Source: Cytobacillus oceanisediminis | GTDB taxonomy: Bacteria > Bacillota > Bacilli > Bacillales > Cytobacillaceae | Direction of reading: 5' to 3' | Assembly (NCBI RefSeq): GCF_007830235.1 | Contig: NZ_VLKI01000002.1 | Coordinates: 339,962-403,961 of the forward strand | DNA length: 64,000 bases | Shown here: piece after piece, positions 34,617 to 43,185 of the stretch | Layout: every line of letters begins with the position of its first letter | Position numbering within the stretch: the stretch's first letter is position 1 | Notes under the pieces: generated by a model | What the model was told of the DNA's origin: nothing | Databases searched by the model: none | The model's input: the letters and a program-made list of their open reading frames with translations, nothing else | Made by a program: the position numbers and the translations under genes

Positions 34617-35579
34617 TTCGAATAACTCTCTAGATAAATGATAGGTTCGGTTCTTAAATGAACCTGAATAGGGAAGTTTCATCCCTGTCAGCAGCTTTTT
34701 TGCAATATTGGAGGAAGATAAGTAGGTGAAACTCCGGAATTGGTGATTGGTAATAGAAGAATCAATCAAATAGAAGTAATCTTGGAGGGTTTTTATATGT
34801 GCTTCTTTATCAACAGTATTGCATGCGGCGCATTTCCAGGTGCCGCGTACCCTTTCCACAGTAAATTTGCTGCATGAGTGACATTGGATGCCAGTAATAA
34901 TGTCTTTCTCTTGCAGATCATAGTATTTTAAAACACTGTAATTAGCCGGGTTATGTTTTTTTACAATAGTCTTGCTTACTTTCCTAATTTCTTTAGCTGT
35001 TAATTTCTCTTCGGGATATTTCACTTTCAGTTTATCTATCCTTTTAAGTATATGACTGGCGTGAAGCACTCTATCTAATGCATTTTTATGATAAGATGAA
35101 GTTTTTATTACGGTAGAAGGATTACTAATGACGACCAAATACTCAATCGGTATATTTACCTTTAAATCAATGAGCCATTTAGTAAGTTCCTTTTGCTGCC
35201 TTCTGGCTTGTATGAGTGGATCTAGGAATCCTTTTTCATTATCCTGCTTGGTTTGGATAAGCTGATTAAAGGTAGGGTCAAAAAAAATGGTGCCCGAAAT
35301 ATTTTTAATTTCGAGAATGAGGATAAAGCTGGGAGAGAGGAGCAACGTATCAATTTGAAAGAATTCCGTTCCGCTGTAAAGTCGAATATCATGAATAACA
35401 GTGAACTCAGTTAAACTTTTTATAAAATATTCCACGGCTTCTTCTCCACGGTAACCAGCCTTTCGTTTTGCCAAATCCTTCTCAATTAATGCCCTTTTTG
35501 GATGGTTGCCTGGCAGCCTTCTCAGCAGCGCTTGTAGGCTTTGGATAAAATCAGGAGATGTACGCTTATTTAATGTCAC
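34590..35579 (-). CDS. NERD-domain protein with C-terminal zinc ribbon
   Basis: A 329-residue protein. The NERD core has Asp77, Glu90 and Lys92 (FFQIDTLLL...ILILEIKN), a PD-(D/E)xK nuclease arrangement; a zinc ribbon follows (GIQCHSCSKF, then TWKCAACNTV). It is a paralogue of the genes at 15165 and 49241. I start at GTG 35579, 9 nt after AAAGGA, giving VTLNKRTSPDFIQSLQALLRR, which aligns with the other two; ATGs at 35597 and 35585 overlap or crowd that site. It is inserted between eno and secG, adjacent in B. subtilis-like orders apart from small genes. No function is established. Confidence 0.8.
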   Translation of the reverse strand: MTLNKRTSPDFIQSLQALLRRLPGNHPKRALIEKDLAKRKAGYRGEEAVEYFIKSLTEFTVIHDIRLYSGTEFFQIDTLLLSPSFILILEIKNISGTIFFDPTFNQLIQTKQDNEKGFLDPLIQARRQQKELTKWLIDLKVNIPIEYLVVISNPSTVIKTSSYHKNALDRVLHASHILKRIDKLKVKYPEEKLTAKEIRKVSKTIVKKHNPANYSVLKYYDLQEKDIITGIQCHSCSKFTVERVRGTWKCAACNTVDKEAHIKTLQDYFYLIDSSITNHQFRSFTYLSSSNIAKKLLTGMKLPYSGSFKNRTYHLSRELFEKFNFTGRK

Positions 35580-35733
35580 ATGCATCAATCCTTTCATGTA
35601 TTCTTTTCTAATTTCTCTTCATTACTATAAAAGTCCTTCTATCAAAACAGGCCTGCCAAAATCTTATTGTTTATACTACCAAAATGTGATAAATTAAGAA
35701 TAATGTGAGTGTACGTTTTCAGGAGGTGGCTTC

Positions 35734-35967
35734 ATGCATACATTATTGATTACTCTTTTAGTGATTGTTTCGATTGCACTTATCGTAGTTGTACTCCTTC
35801 AGTCTGGTAAAAGTGCAGGTCTTTCCGGTGCGATTTCCGGGGGAGCTGAACAGCTTTTTGGAAAACAAAAAGCACGCGGTCTTGATTTGATTCTACACCG
35901 TGCTACGATTATTCTATCTGTTTTGTTCTTTATCCTTACGGTTTTGGTATCTTTTTTCGCAGTATAG
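35734..35967 (+). CDS. secG: Preprotein translocase subunit SecG
   Basis: A 77-residue membrane protein with two hydrophobic segments ([20 protein letters not shown] and [17 protein letters not shown]) around the conserved loop [21 protein letters not shown]. It assists SecYE/SecA export. RBS AGGAGGTGG. Followed by a terminator. Confidence 0.95.
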   Translation: MHTLLITLLVIVSIALIVVVLLQSGKSAGLSGAISGGAEQLFGKQKARGLDLILHRATIILSVLFFILTVLVSFFAV

Positions 35968-35978
35968 ATGAACTCAGC

Positions 35979-36007
35979 GCCTGGCCTTTCAAAAGGTCAG
36001 GCTTTTT
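35979..36007 (+). terminator. secG terminator
   Basis: GCCTGGCCTTT and AAAGGTCAGGC pair closely, followed by T5. Confidence 0.85.
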
Positions 36008-36015
36008 ATTTTTAT

Positions 36016-36202
36016 GGCTCTGTTAAACTTGCCTGTTGATTTCCGCTCCAGGCACTCAGCGAACCGCGGGCGGTCCGGGAGCCTCTTCGACGCATTCGCG
36101 TCTGCGGGGTCTCCCGCTGACACGCTTCTCCCGCAGGAGTCTCGCACCTTCCGCTCCAATCAACAGGGTGCTAAAAATCAACATTGAGCGTTTAACACAG
36201 CC
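36016..36202. repeat. MITE-like repeat, type I copy 3 (187 bp)
   Basis: Begins GGCTCTGTTAAACTTGCCTG and ends GCGTTTAACACAGCC; the 12-nt ends are inverted with one mismatch. The core has paired GC-rich arms (CCGCGGGCGGTCC; TGCGGGGTCTCCCGC). 36203-36372 carries only AT-rich DNA and the palindrome at 36315. Confidence 0.82.
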
Positions 36203-36314
36203 ATTTTTATAAGAATGTGGTGTCCGGATCAGGCAAAACCAGTTTTATTTTACATATAAAGCTTTTTATTAGCATGTTGCTTCTTTGTTTGCTAAAAATA
36301 AGGAATGCAGTTTC

Positions 36315-36330
36315 AATCAAACGTTTGATT
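36315..36330. promoter_or_regulatory. Perfect palindrome AATCAAACGTTTGATT (copy 2) upstream of est
   Basis: Same 16-bp palindrome as at 4505, 43 nt before the est start. Likely an operator for a TetR-type regulator of est; the regulator is not in the window. Confidence 0.5.
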
Positions 36331-36372
36331 ATGAAAATTATAGGAATTATATAGGTAAAAGGAGTTTGAAAT

Positions 36373-37119
36373 ATGAAGATTGTAGCGCCAAAGCCGTTTA
36401 CGTTTGGAAATGGAAAAAGGGCAGTCCTGCTGCTGCACGGTTTTACAGGTAATACTGCGGATGTGAGAATGATGGGAAGGTTCCTTGAAACAAAGGGCTA
36501 TACCTGCCATGCGCCGCTATTTAAAGGCCATGGCGTTCCACCGGAGGAGCTTGTCCACACAGGGCCGGAAGATTGGTGGAAGGACGTCATGGAAGGGTAT
36601 GAGTTTTTAAAAAACAAGGGGCATAAGGAGATTGCAGTTGCAGGTCTTTCCCTTGGCGGCGTATTTTCCCTTAAATTGGGTTACACTGTACCTATAAAGG
36701 GTATCATTCCGATGTGCGCACCTATGTACATAAAGAGCGAAGAGGTCATGTATAAAGGAATTCTGAGCTACGCAAGAGAATATAAAAGACTGGAAGGAAA
36801 GTCATCTGAGCAGATTGAACAGGAAATGGCGGAATTTGAAAAAACGCCAATGAAAACGCTGAAAGCCCTCCAGGAACTGATAGCGGATGTACGCAATCAT
36901 GTGGATATGATCTATTCGCCGACGTTTGTCGTTCAGGCGCGTCATGACCATATGATCAACACGGACAGCGCCAATATCATTTTTAATGAAGTCGAAAATG
37001 ATTTAAAACAGCTGAAGTGGTATGAGGAGTCCGGCCATGTCATTACGCTGGATAAAGAACGTAATCAGCTCGAAGAAGATGTTTATCAGTTTTTAGAAAA
37101 GCTGGATTGGGAAGAATAA
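36373..37119 (+). CDS. est: Carboxylesterase (Est30/YvaK type)
   Basis: A 248-residue alpha/beta hydrolase. The catalytic triad is Ser93 (GLSLGG), Asp192 (ARHDHMI) and His222 (ESGHVITLD), with the oxyanion HGFTGNTAD at 22-30. It matches the well-studied 30-kDa thermophilic esterases and B. subtilis YvaK. The physiological ester is unknown. Position before rnr is conserved. RBS AAAAGGAG. Confidence 0.92.
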   Translation: MKIVAPKPFTFGNGKRAVLLLHGFTGNTADVRMMGRFLETKGYTCHAPLFKGHGVPPEELVHTGPEDWWKDVMEGYEFLKNKGHKEIAVAGLSLGGVFSLKLGYTVPIKGIIPMCAPMYIKSEEVMYKGILSYAREYKRLEGKSSEQIEQEMAEFEKTPMKTLKALQELIADVRNHVDMIYSPTFVVQARHDHMINTDSANIIFNEVENDLKQLKWYEESGHVITLDKERNQLEEDVYQFLEKLDWEE

Positions 37120-37156
37120 AAGAAAAGACAAAATCTCCTTAAGGAGGGATGATGAA

Positions 37157-39481
37157 ATGGAAAATAATATTCAACAGCTGATCGACAAGCTGCTCCATTA
37201 TATGAAGGATGAGGCTTATAAGCCTTTGACGGTGCAGGAGCTAGAAGCTGCATTCGGAATCGAGGATTCAACCGGATTCAAGGATTTCGTCAAAGCGCTT
37301 GTTGTAATGGAAGAGAAAGGGCTTGTGGTTAGAACCCGAAGCAACCGCTACGGCTTGCCGGAAAAAATGAATCTCATCCGCGGCAGGCTTTCTGGACATG
37401 CAAAGGGATTCGCCTTTGTGATCCCGGAAGAGCCGGGGATGGATGATATTTTTATCCCGCCGAATGAAACAAATAATGCGCTGAACGGCGATACAGTTCT
37501 TGCTCGGGTTACATCAGAAAGCTCAGGGCAGCGAAGAGAAGGTACAATTGTCCGTATCCTGGAGCGCGGTGTTACACAAATTGTCGGAACGTATACGGAA
37601 AGCAAGCATTTTGGCTTTGTCATTCCAGATGATAAAAAGTTTGCCAGCGACATTTTTATCCCGAAAGCAGCATCAAAGGGTGCTGTGGAAGGGCATAAGG
37701 TCGTTGTAAAATTGACCACTTATCCGGAAGGGCGCAAAAGTGCAGAAGGAGAAGTTATCGACATCCTTGGGCATAAAAATGACCCAGGTGTGGATATTCT
37801 GTCTGTTATCCACAAGCATGGCCTTCCGCTTGAGTTTCCGGAAGAAGTGCTTAAGCAGGCCGAAGAGACGCCGGATACGATTGATCCCAGTGAGCTTGAA
37901 AACCGCCGTGACTTAAGAAATGAAGTCATTGTAACTATTGACGGTGCCGATGCGAAAGACCTTGACGATGCCGTTATGGTTAAAAAGCTTGATAACGGAA
38001 ATTACAAGCTTGGCGTCCATATTGCCGATGTTACGTATTATGTACGCGAGGATTCGCCGATTGACCGGGAAGCAGTAGATAGGGCAACGAGTGTTTATTT
38101 AGTAGATCGGGTTATCCCGATGATTCCTCATCGCCTTTCTAATGGCATTTGCTCCTTGAACCCGAAAGTGGATCGCCTCACTCTTTCATGTGAGATGGAA
38201 ATTACATCGGACGGGGAAGTTGTGAAACATGAAATTTTCCAGAGTGTAATTAAAACAACTGAGCGAATGACTTATTCAGATGTTAATAAGATTCTGGAAG
38301 ACGAAGATGAAGAACTTATCAACAGGTACGAATCTCTTGTGCCAATGTTCCAGCTGATGAAGGAGCTTTCTCTGATTTTACGTAAAAAGAGAATGAACCG
38401 CGGAGCTATTGATTTTGACTTCAAAGAAGCAAAAGTGATTGTGGATGAAGAAGGAAATCCGACAGATGTCGCACTGCGTGAACGCTCGATTGCAGAACGC
38501 CTTATTGAAGAGTTCATGCTGGCGGCGAATGAAGCGGTTGCTGAGCATTTCCACTGGATGGACGTACCGTTCATTTACCGGATCCATGAAGATCCGAAAG
38601 AAGATAAGCTAAGAAGATTTTTCGAGTTTATCACAAACTTCGGCTATATCGTAAAGGGAACAGCCAATTCTGTTCATCCGCGCGCCCTTCAGGAAATCAT
38701 TGAAGAAGTCCAGGGCAAGCCAGAAGAAATGGTAATATCAACGGTTATGCTGCGTTCCATGCAGCAGGCCAAATATTATGAAGAGAGCCTGGGACACTTC
38801 GGGCTATCAACAGAGTTTTACACACACTTCACATCGCCAATTCGCCGTTATCCGGATTTAATTGTCCATCGTTTAATCCGCACGTATTTAATTGAAGGAA
38901 AGCTGGATCAGGCGACCAGGGAAAAATGGAACGCTTCACTTCCGGATATTGCAGAGCATTCATCCAATATGGAGCGGCGTGCGGTTGAAGCTGAGCGTGA
39001 AACGGATGAGCTGAAGAAAGCGGAATATATGGCTGATAAAATTGGCCAGGAATACGACGGTATTATCAGCTCCGTAACGAACTTTGGAATGTTCGTCGAG
39101 CTTCCAAATACAATTGAAGGTCTGATCCATGTCAGCTACATGACAGATGACTATTACCGCTATGACGAGCGGCAGATGGCCATGATTGGCGAGCGCACAG
39201 GCAATGTATTCCGGATTGGAGACGAGATCACTGTCCGTGTGGTCAATGTTAACAAAGATGAACGCTCCATCGATTTTGAAATCGTCGGCATGAAGGGAAC
39301 CCGCAGAAGGGAACCAAGAGATGCGCCGAAGGTCTTCAAAACAGGCAGCACCGAGAAAAAGCCGCGCAAAGGAAAGTCTGACCAGGGCAGAGGAAACAGT
39401 TCAGGCGGACCTAGAAAGAAAAAAGAGAAAAAGCATTACGAAAATGCACCAAAAGCAAAGAGGAAGAAAAAGAAGCGGTAA
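37157..39481 (+). CDS. rnr: Ribonuclease R
   Basis: A 774-residue 3'-5' exoribonuclease. Order: N-terminal HTH-like region, two cold-shock domains (near 80-220), the RNB catalytic domain with [14 protein letters not shown] (near 255) whose aspartates bind magnesium, an S1 domain near 635-715 ([20 protein letters not shown]), and a lysine/arginine-rich tail ([20 protein letters not shown]). It degrades structured RNA and, with tmRNA-SmpB encoded next, non-stop mRNA. Confidence 0.97.
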   Translation: MENNIQQLIDKLLHYMKDEAYKPLTVQELEAAFGIEDSTGFKDFVKALVVMEEKGLVVRTRSNRYGLPEKMNLIRGRLSGHAKGFAFVIPEEPGMDDIFIPPNETNNALNGDTVLARVTSESSGQRREGTIVRILERGVTQIVGTYTESKHFGFVIPDDKKFASDIFIPKAASKGAVEGHKVVVKLTTYPEGRKSAEGEVIDILGHKNDPGVDILSVIHKHGLPLEFPEEVLKQAEETPDTIDPSELENRRDLRNEVIVTIDGADAKDLDDAVMVKKLDNGNYKLGVHIADVTYYVREDSPIDREAVDRATSVYLVDRVIPMIPHRLSNGICSLNPKVDRLTLSCEMEITSDGEVVKHEIFQSVIKTTERMTYSDVNKILEDEDEELINRYESLVPMFQLMKELSLILRKKRMNRGAIDFDFKEAKVIVDEEGNPTDVALRERSIAERLIEEFMLAANEAVAEHFHWMDVPFIYRIHEDPKEDKLRRFFEFITNFGYIVKGTANSVHPRALQEIIEEVQGKPEEMVISTVMLRSMQQAKYYEESLGHFGLSTEFYTHFTSPIRRYPDLIVHRLIRTYLIEGKLDQATREKWNASLPDIAEHSSNMERRAVEAERETDELKKAEYMADKIGQEYDGIISSVTNFGMFVELPNTIEGLIHVSYMTDDYYRYDERQMAMIGERTGNVFRIGDEITVRVVNVNKDERSIDFEIVGMKGTRRREPRDAPKVFKTGSTEKKPRKGKSDQGRGNSSGGPRKKKEKKHYENAPKAKRKKKKR

Positions 39482-39490
39482 AGCGAAAAT

Positions 39491-39515
39491 GGAGGGCCTT
39501 TTTAAAGGGCTCTCC
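39491..39515 (+). terminator. Hairpin after rnr
   Basis: GGAGGGCCTTT and AAAGGGCTCTCC pair; only a short TTT follows, so termination may be partial. Confidence 0.5.
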
Positions 39516-39540
39516 TTTCCCATCCCGGCAGGGTTCATCA

Positions 39541-39569
39541 TTGAGAGGATCCGGGAAATTTGCTATAAT
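39541..39569 (+). promoter_or_regulatory. Sigma-A promoter of smpB
   Basis: TTGAGA (39541-39546) and TATAAT (39564-39569) are 17 nt apart, giving a leader of about 95 nt. Confidence 0.75.
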
Positions 39570-39670
39570 AGAGGGACCGTTAATGAGCGGATGCTGCATT
39601 TTTCCTGCCGACAATTTTAATATAAAGATAACTATTTCAGACAGGAAAGAGGAGCAAAGGGGGATTCATC

Positions 39671-40138
39671 ATGCCAAAAGGTACTGGCAAACTGGTTGCG
39701 CAAAATAAAAAAGCATATCATGACTACTCAATAGAAGAAACTTACGAAGCGGGCATTGTTCTCCAGGGAACAGAGATTAAATCAATCCGCGCCGGCAAGG
39801 TTAACCTAAAGGATTCATATGCAAGGATTCAAAACAACGAAATCTATCTATTCGGCATGCATGTCAGCCCATATGAGCAGGGGAACCGCTATAACCATGA
39901 TCCGCTCCGGACAAGAAAGCTGCTTCTTCACAGAAAAGAAATCAACAAGCTGATCGGCGATTCAAAAGAAATTGGCTATTCGCTTGTACCATTAAAAATG
40001 TATCTGAAAAACGGCTATGCAAAAGTTTTATTAGGCCTTGCAAAGGGTAAAAAGAAATATGACAAACGAGAGGATCTGAAGAAAAAAGAAGCCAAGCGTG
40101 AAGTGGAGCGTGCTTTTCGTGAAAGGCAGAAAATGTAA
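39671..40138 (+). CDS. smpB: SsrA-binding protein SmpB
   Basis: A 155-residue OB-fold RNA-binding protein that delivers tmRNA to stalled ribosomes. Landmarks are the start [32 protein letters not shown] (residues 7-38, part shown), the [16 protein letters not shown] segment and the basic C-terminal tail [17 protein letters not shown], which mimics mRNA. Located between rnr and ssrA, completing the trans-translation set. Confidence 0.97.
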   Translation: MPKGTGKLVAQNKKAYHDYSIEETYEAGIVLQGTEIKSIRAGKVNLKDSYARIQNNEIYLFGMHVSPYEQGNRYNHDPLRTRKLLLHRKEINKLIGDSKEIGYSLVPLKMYLKNGYAKVLLGLAKGKKKYDKREDLKKKEAKREVERAFRERQKM

Positions 40139-40154
40139 ATCCAGAACCTTACAA

Positions 40155-40205
40155 TTGAAAAACAAGCTCAATGTGTTATAATAGTAATTGTCACAGCAAG
40201 TGACA
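40155..40205 (+). promoter_or_regulatory. Promoter of ssrA with a dyad at the start point
   Basis: TTGAAA (40155-40160) and TATAAT (40177-40182) are 16 nt apart. TGTCAC (40189-40194) and GTGACA (40200-40205) form a dyad at the predicted start point. The mature tmRNA begins about 165 nt further on. Confidence 0.7.
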
Positions 40206-40282
40206 CAATCTTTAGCTCATCTATTTCGAGCTTTTCCGAACGTCAGCGTGCAGAATGAGATTCGGCGCAGACCTATCGTAAG

Positions 40283-40350
40283 CTGTCCAGCTCCAGGCAC
40301 CATCGGCTCGAGGTCATAAGCCGATAAACGGGCGCCTTACGCATTTCTAT
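40283..40350. repeat. CTAGCTCCAGCGCC element, type II copy 5 (short), next to ssrA
   Basis: Begins AGCTGTCCAGCTCCAGGCAC, contains CTCGAGGTCATAAGCC, and ends CGCCTTACGCATTTCTA. It stops 3 nt before the mature tmRNA 5' end, so it is in the precursor leader. Confidence 0.7.
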
Positions 40351-40353
40351 CAT

Positions 40354-40713
40354 GGGGACGCTACGGATTCGACAGGGATAGTTCGAGCTTAGGTTGCGAG
40401 TCGAGGGGATCGGCCTCGTTAAAACGTCAAAGCCTATAACTGGCAAACAACAAAACAACTTCGCTTTAGCTGCCTAATAGGCCTTTAGCGGTTCGCCCCT
40501 CCATCGCCCATGTGGTAGGGTAGCGGACTCACTCTTAGTGGGCTACGCCGGATTCCACCGTCTGAGGATGAAGGAAGAGAACAACCAGGCTAGCTGGCCG
40601 GACGCCCGTCGATAGGCATAAGGACCAGCGAAACGCGAATATATCGACTACACTCGTAGAAGCTTAAGTGCCGATATTTCTGGACGAGGGTTCGACTCCC
40701 TCCGTCTCCACCA
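40354..40713 (+). ncRNA. ssrA: Transfer-messenger RNA (tmRNA)
   Basis: A 360-nt one-piece tmRNA. The acceptor stem pairs GGGGACG at the 5' end with CGTCTCC before ACCA, CCA being encoded. The T arm GAGGGTTCGACTCCCTC is present. The tag reading frame gives GKQQNNFALAA followed by TAA (within 40443-40478), ending in the ALAA degron read by ClpXP. Pseudoknot stems follow the tag. Confidence 0.95.
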
Positions 40714-40738
40714 AATACATATTTGGTGGTTTTTACTT
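40708..40738 (+). terminator. ssrA proximal terminator
   Basis: CCACCAAATA and TATTTGGTGG form a perfect stem, followed by T5. Its left arm contains the tmRNA CCA end. Confidence 0.8.
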
Positions 40739-40760
40739 TTCAAAACATAATTCATTTACT

Positions 40761-40797
40761 AAGGTGTGACACCTTCTTTAGATGTCACGCCTTTTTT
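40761..40797 (+). terminator. Second terminator after ssrA
   Basis: AAGGTGTGACA and TGTCACGCCTT pair over 11 bp (one G-U), followed by T6. Confidence 0.85.
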
Positions 40798-40976
40798 ATA
40801 TTCTTTAGAAGACCCAGCCTTATTTGATCTGCAGCCGCCAGGCGCTAAAAAAACTACATAAAAAGCGGTCTAATAATGATTTGAAGTCTAAAATCATATC
40901 CAACCCTTTCATCAAATTAAATGGAATTATAAAATTGATCTTTATCAAGGTCTTCTTTGTGGAGGGACGAACAAAC

Positions 40977-41414
40977 ATGGGTGAAAAATTAGCCAAAGGA
41001 ATCATCGCAGGCGGTATGTCCGGTATTTTTCTAGGCTTATTCCTTAAAATTATAGAAGTAATTACGGAAGTAAAAGTCTATGTTTTATTGCTGAATGTTG
41101 ATTATATCCCACTTCTGAAGGAGTTTAGCTTCCCAGAGCCTCTGGAGTTTTTACTCCATTTAATCATCTCTGTCATCGTAGCGGCCGCCCTTTTTTCTAT
41201 CATAAAAAAATATCAATGGACACAAAAGCAAATTATATTCCGGACGATTTTCATCTCCTTCTTAATAGGCGTCCTGCTTTACCCAACAACCGTCTTATCA
41301 GATCGCACCCCTGAATTAACTTCTGTTTCGGCTCTTTCCTTCTGGCTGCTCGGCCATCTGTTATATGGATGGATTTTGACGTTATTTTTCATAAAAAAGG
41401 GACCGTCACGCTAG
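40977..41414 (+). CDS. Small polytopic membrane protein (YqhR-like)
   Basis: A 145-residue protein with four hydrophobic segments (IIAGGMSGIFLGLFLKII; PLEFLLHLIISVIVAAALFSII; IIFRTIFISFLIGVLLYPT; SFWLLGHLLYGWILTLFFI), parts given. It resembles the YqhR family of conserved Bacillus membrane proteins; I am not certain. ATG 40977 follows GGAGGG; the open frame upstream lacks a site. It begins the accessory region downstream of ssrA. Function unknown. Confidence 0.65.
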   Translation: MGEKLAKGIIAGGMSGIFLGLFLKIIEVITEVKVYVLLLNVDYIPLLKEFSFPEPLEFLLHLIISVIVAAALFSIIKKYQWTQKQIIFRTIFISFLIGVLLYPTTVLSDRTPELTSVSALSFWLLGHLLYGWILTLFFIKKGPSR

Positions 41415-41430
41415 ACGGCCCTTGGTTTTA
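41393..41430. terminator. Bidirectional terminator between converging genes
   Basis: AAGGGACCGTC and GACGGCCCTT pair, with A6 on the left and a T-rich right flank, between the membrane protein gene and the minus-strand dehydrogenase. Confidence 0.75.
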
Positions 41431-42363
41431 TTTAATTTTAATAGCGATTTTCCCTTTTGCATGATGCGATTCACTTAGCTCATGTGCTTCCTTTAATCCT
41501 TGTTCGGTAAAAGGAAAGGTATGGCCGACTAGCGGCTTTAATTTCCCCTTCTCGATCATTTCGCCAAGCTGGGAAAGCTGTTTGCCGTTTGGCTCAAGCC
41601 AGAGGAAGCCTGCTTTGATATCCTTATCCTTAGCGAGATTTTCATCAGGAGGAGAGACAATGGAAACAAGCTTTCCGCCTTTTTTCAACACATTCATACT
41701 TTTCTTTTGAATCTCTCCGCCCATTGTATCAACAACGATATCATAATGATCCAGTACCTGTTCAAAATCTTCCTCACGATAATTAATAAAATGGTCAACG
41801 CCAAGCGACTTCAGGAATTCTTTATTTTTTCCGCTGGCAGTTGAAGCAACATGAGCACCAAAGCTTTTGGCTATTTGAATGGCAAGGCTGCCAACTCCGC
41901 CCGCACCTGCATGGATAAGGACTTTATCCCCCGATTTGATCTCGGAAAAATCAACAAGGCATTGCCATGCTGTCAGGCCTGCAAGGGGAATGGAAGCCGC
42001 TTCTTCAAAGCTTGCATTCTCAGGCATCTTCGCCAGAAGTTTTTCATCCACAGCAACATATTCCGCGTATGTACCGTGAGCAGTCGTATCAGGGCGGGCA
42101 AAAACACGGTCACCCTTTTTAAAAGAAGTCACCTTATCCCCAACCTCGGTTATAACCCCCGCGGCATCCCATCCCAAAATAATCGGGAATTCGAATGGAA
42201 GCATGTTTTTTAAATATCCAGCCCGAAGCTTCCAATCAATCGGGTTGATCGAAGTGGCATGCATTTCAACCAGCACCTGATTATCCTTCATTTCAGGCAT
42301 CGGCACTTTACGCTCTTTTAACTCCTCTGCAGTGCCATATTGTTCAATAATAATGGCTTTCAT
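41428..42363 (-). CDS. MDR-family NADP-dependent oxidoreductase (quinone reductase type)
   Basis: A 311-residue medium-chain dehydrogenase/reductase. The N-terminal GroES-like domain reads PMPEMKDNQVLVEMHATSIN, the nucleotide-binding fold has AGAGGVGSLAIQIAKSFGA (near 150), and there are no structural-zinc cysteines, so it belongs to the zinc-free quinone oxidoreductase group. It probably reduces quinones or enones. RBS GGGAGGAG precedes ATG 42363. A flavin reductase gene lies 98 nt upstream on the same strand. Confidence 0.82.
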   Translation of the reverse strand: MKAIIIEQYGTAEELKERKVPMPEMKDNQVLVEMHATSINPIDWKLRAGYLKNMLPFEFPIILGWDAAGVITEVGDKVTSFKKGDRVFARPDTTAHGTYAEYVAVDEKLLAKMPENASFEEAASIPLAGLTAWQCLVDFSEIKSGDKVLIHAGAGGVGSLAIQIAKSFGAHVASTASGKNKEFLKSLGVDHFINYREEDFEQVLDHYDIVVDTMGGEIQKKSMNVLKKGGKLVSIVSPPDENLAKDKDIKAGFLWLEPNGKQLSQLGEMIEKGKLKPLVGHTFPFTEQGLKEAHELSESHHAKGKIAIKIK

Positions 42364-42461
42364 TTTATCTCCTCCCTTGTCCGTTGTACTGAATCCTTTA
42401 CCGCATTAAGGTACCCGATAATCAGCTTTGCTATCTGTGAGAAGGGAGGCAGAGATTTGCT

Positions 42462-43001
42462 TTATTTTAAAAATAACTTATTCCATTGTTCTGCTTTTGC
42501 TAAAGCGAGAGTGTCTTCCTTTACCTCTCCCGGCTTTACTCCGCTTCCTATGATATAGTCCGCATATTCCATCCCGACAAAATCAAATATGTACTGAAAT
42601 TGCTGGACAAGCGGCAATCCTTTCACTTTGGCACTGCTTCCTCCAGTGATCACCACATATGCTTTCTTCTTTGCCAGTTCTTCTTTCAGATTAAATCGCT
42701 CATCCCTTAAATACTGGGACCATCGATCAAAAAAATCCTTCATCGGGCCGCTCATGCCATACCAATATAAAGGCGTGGCAAACACAAAAACATCATGTGT
42801 CAACATGTGCTGTATTAACTCCTCATAATCATCATCAACTGGTGAAAAGCCTTCCTTGGCATGCCTCTTATCTACGATGGGTTCGATATGCATGTCTGCC
42901 AGTTTTACAAGCGTATGATCCGTATTTTCTGTAATCTTTTTCGCTAAATATTCCGAGTTGCCGTTTTCACGTGTACTGCCGAGCAGAGCCAATACTTTCA
43001 T
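42462..43001 (-). CDS. NADPH-dependent FMN reductase (flavodoxin-like)
   Basis: A 179-residue flavodoxin-fold protein. The phosphate loop GSTRENGNSEYL is at residues 8-19, and the FMN-contacting ATPLYWYGMSGPMKDFFDR lies near 74-92. Such proteins reduce quinones, azo dyes or FMN. RBS AAGGAGAG precedes ATG 43001. It may be co-expressed with the downstream MDR gene in a small redox-stress unit. Confidence 0.82.
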   Translation of the reverse strand: MKVLALLGSTRENGNSEYLAKKITENTDHTLVKLADMHIEPIVDKRHAKEGFSPVDDDYEELIQHMLTHDVFVFATPLYWYGMSGPMKDFFDRWSQYLRDERFNLKEELAKKKAYVVITGGSSAKVKGLPLVQQFQYIFDFVGMEYADYIIGSGVKPGEVKEDTLALAKAEQWNKLFLK

Positions 43002-43085
43002 TTAGAATTCTCTCCTTAAAAACTAAAGTTTGTTTATGGATTTTACACAAAATATTTTATGAAAGCAAAAAAAAAGATCCGGATC

Positions 43086-43150
43086 TTTACATAGGGGTTA
43101 TATGATTTTTACACTCTATTAATATTCCATTAACACTCCCTCCCTATACT
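43086..43150 (+). promoter_or_regulatory. PhoP box and -10 of the alkaline phosphatase gene
   Basis: Five hexamers, TTTACA, GTTATA, TTTACA, TTAATA and TTAACA, start at 43086, 43097, 43108, 43119 and 43130, exactly 11 nt apart. This is the PhoP pattern of TT(A/C/T)A(C/T)A repeats with 5-nt spacers. TATACT (43145-43150) is the -10 box. Induction under phosphate starvation is expected. Confidence 0.88.
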
Positions 43151-43185
43151 TTAATTTGTAAGTTGAAAAACAGGAGGTTAATAGA

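Noticed and set aside
40690..40976. Integrated element at the 3' end of ssrA
   Set aside because: tmRNA ends are common att sites, but no duplicated ssrA end and no integrase lie downstream; two terminators follow normally.
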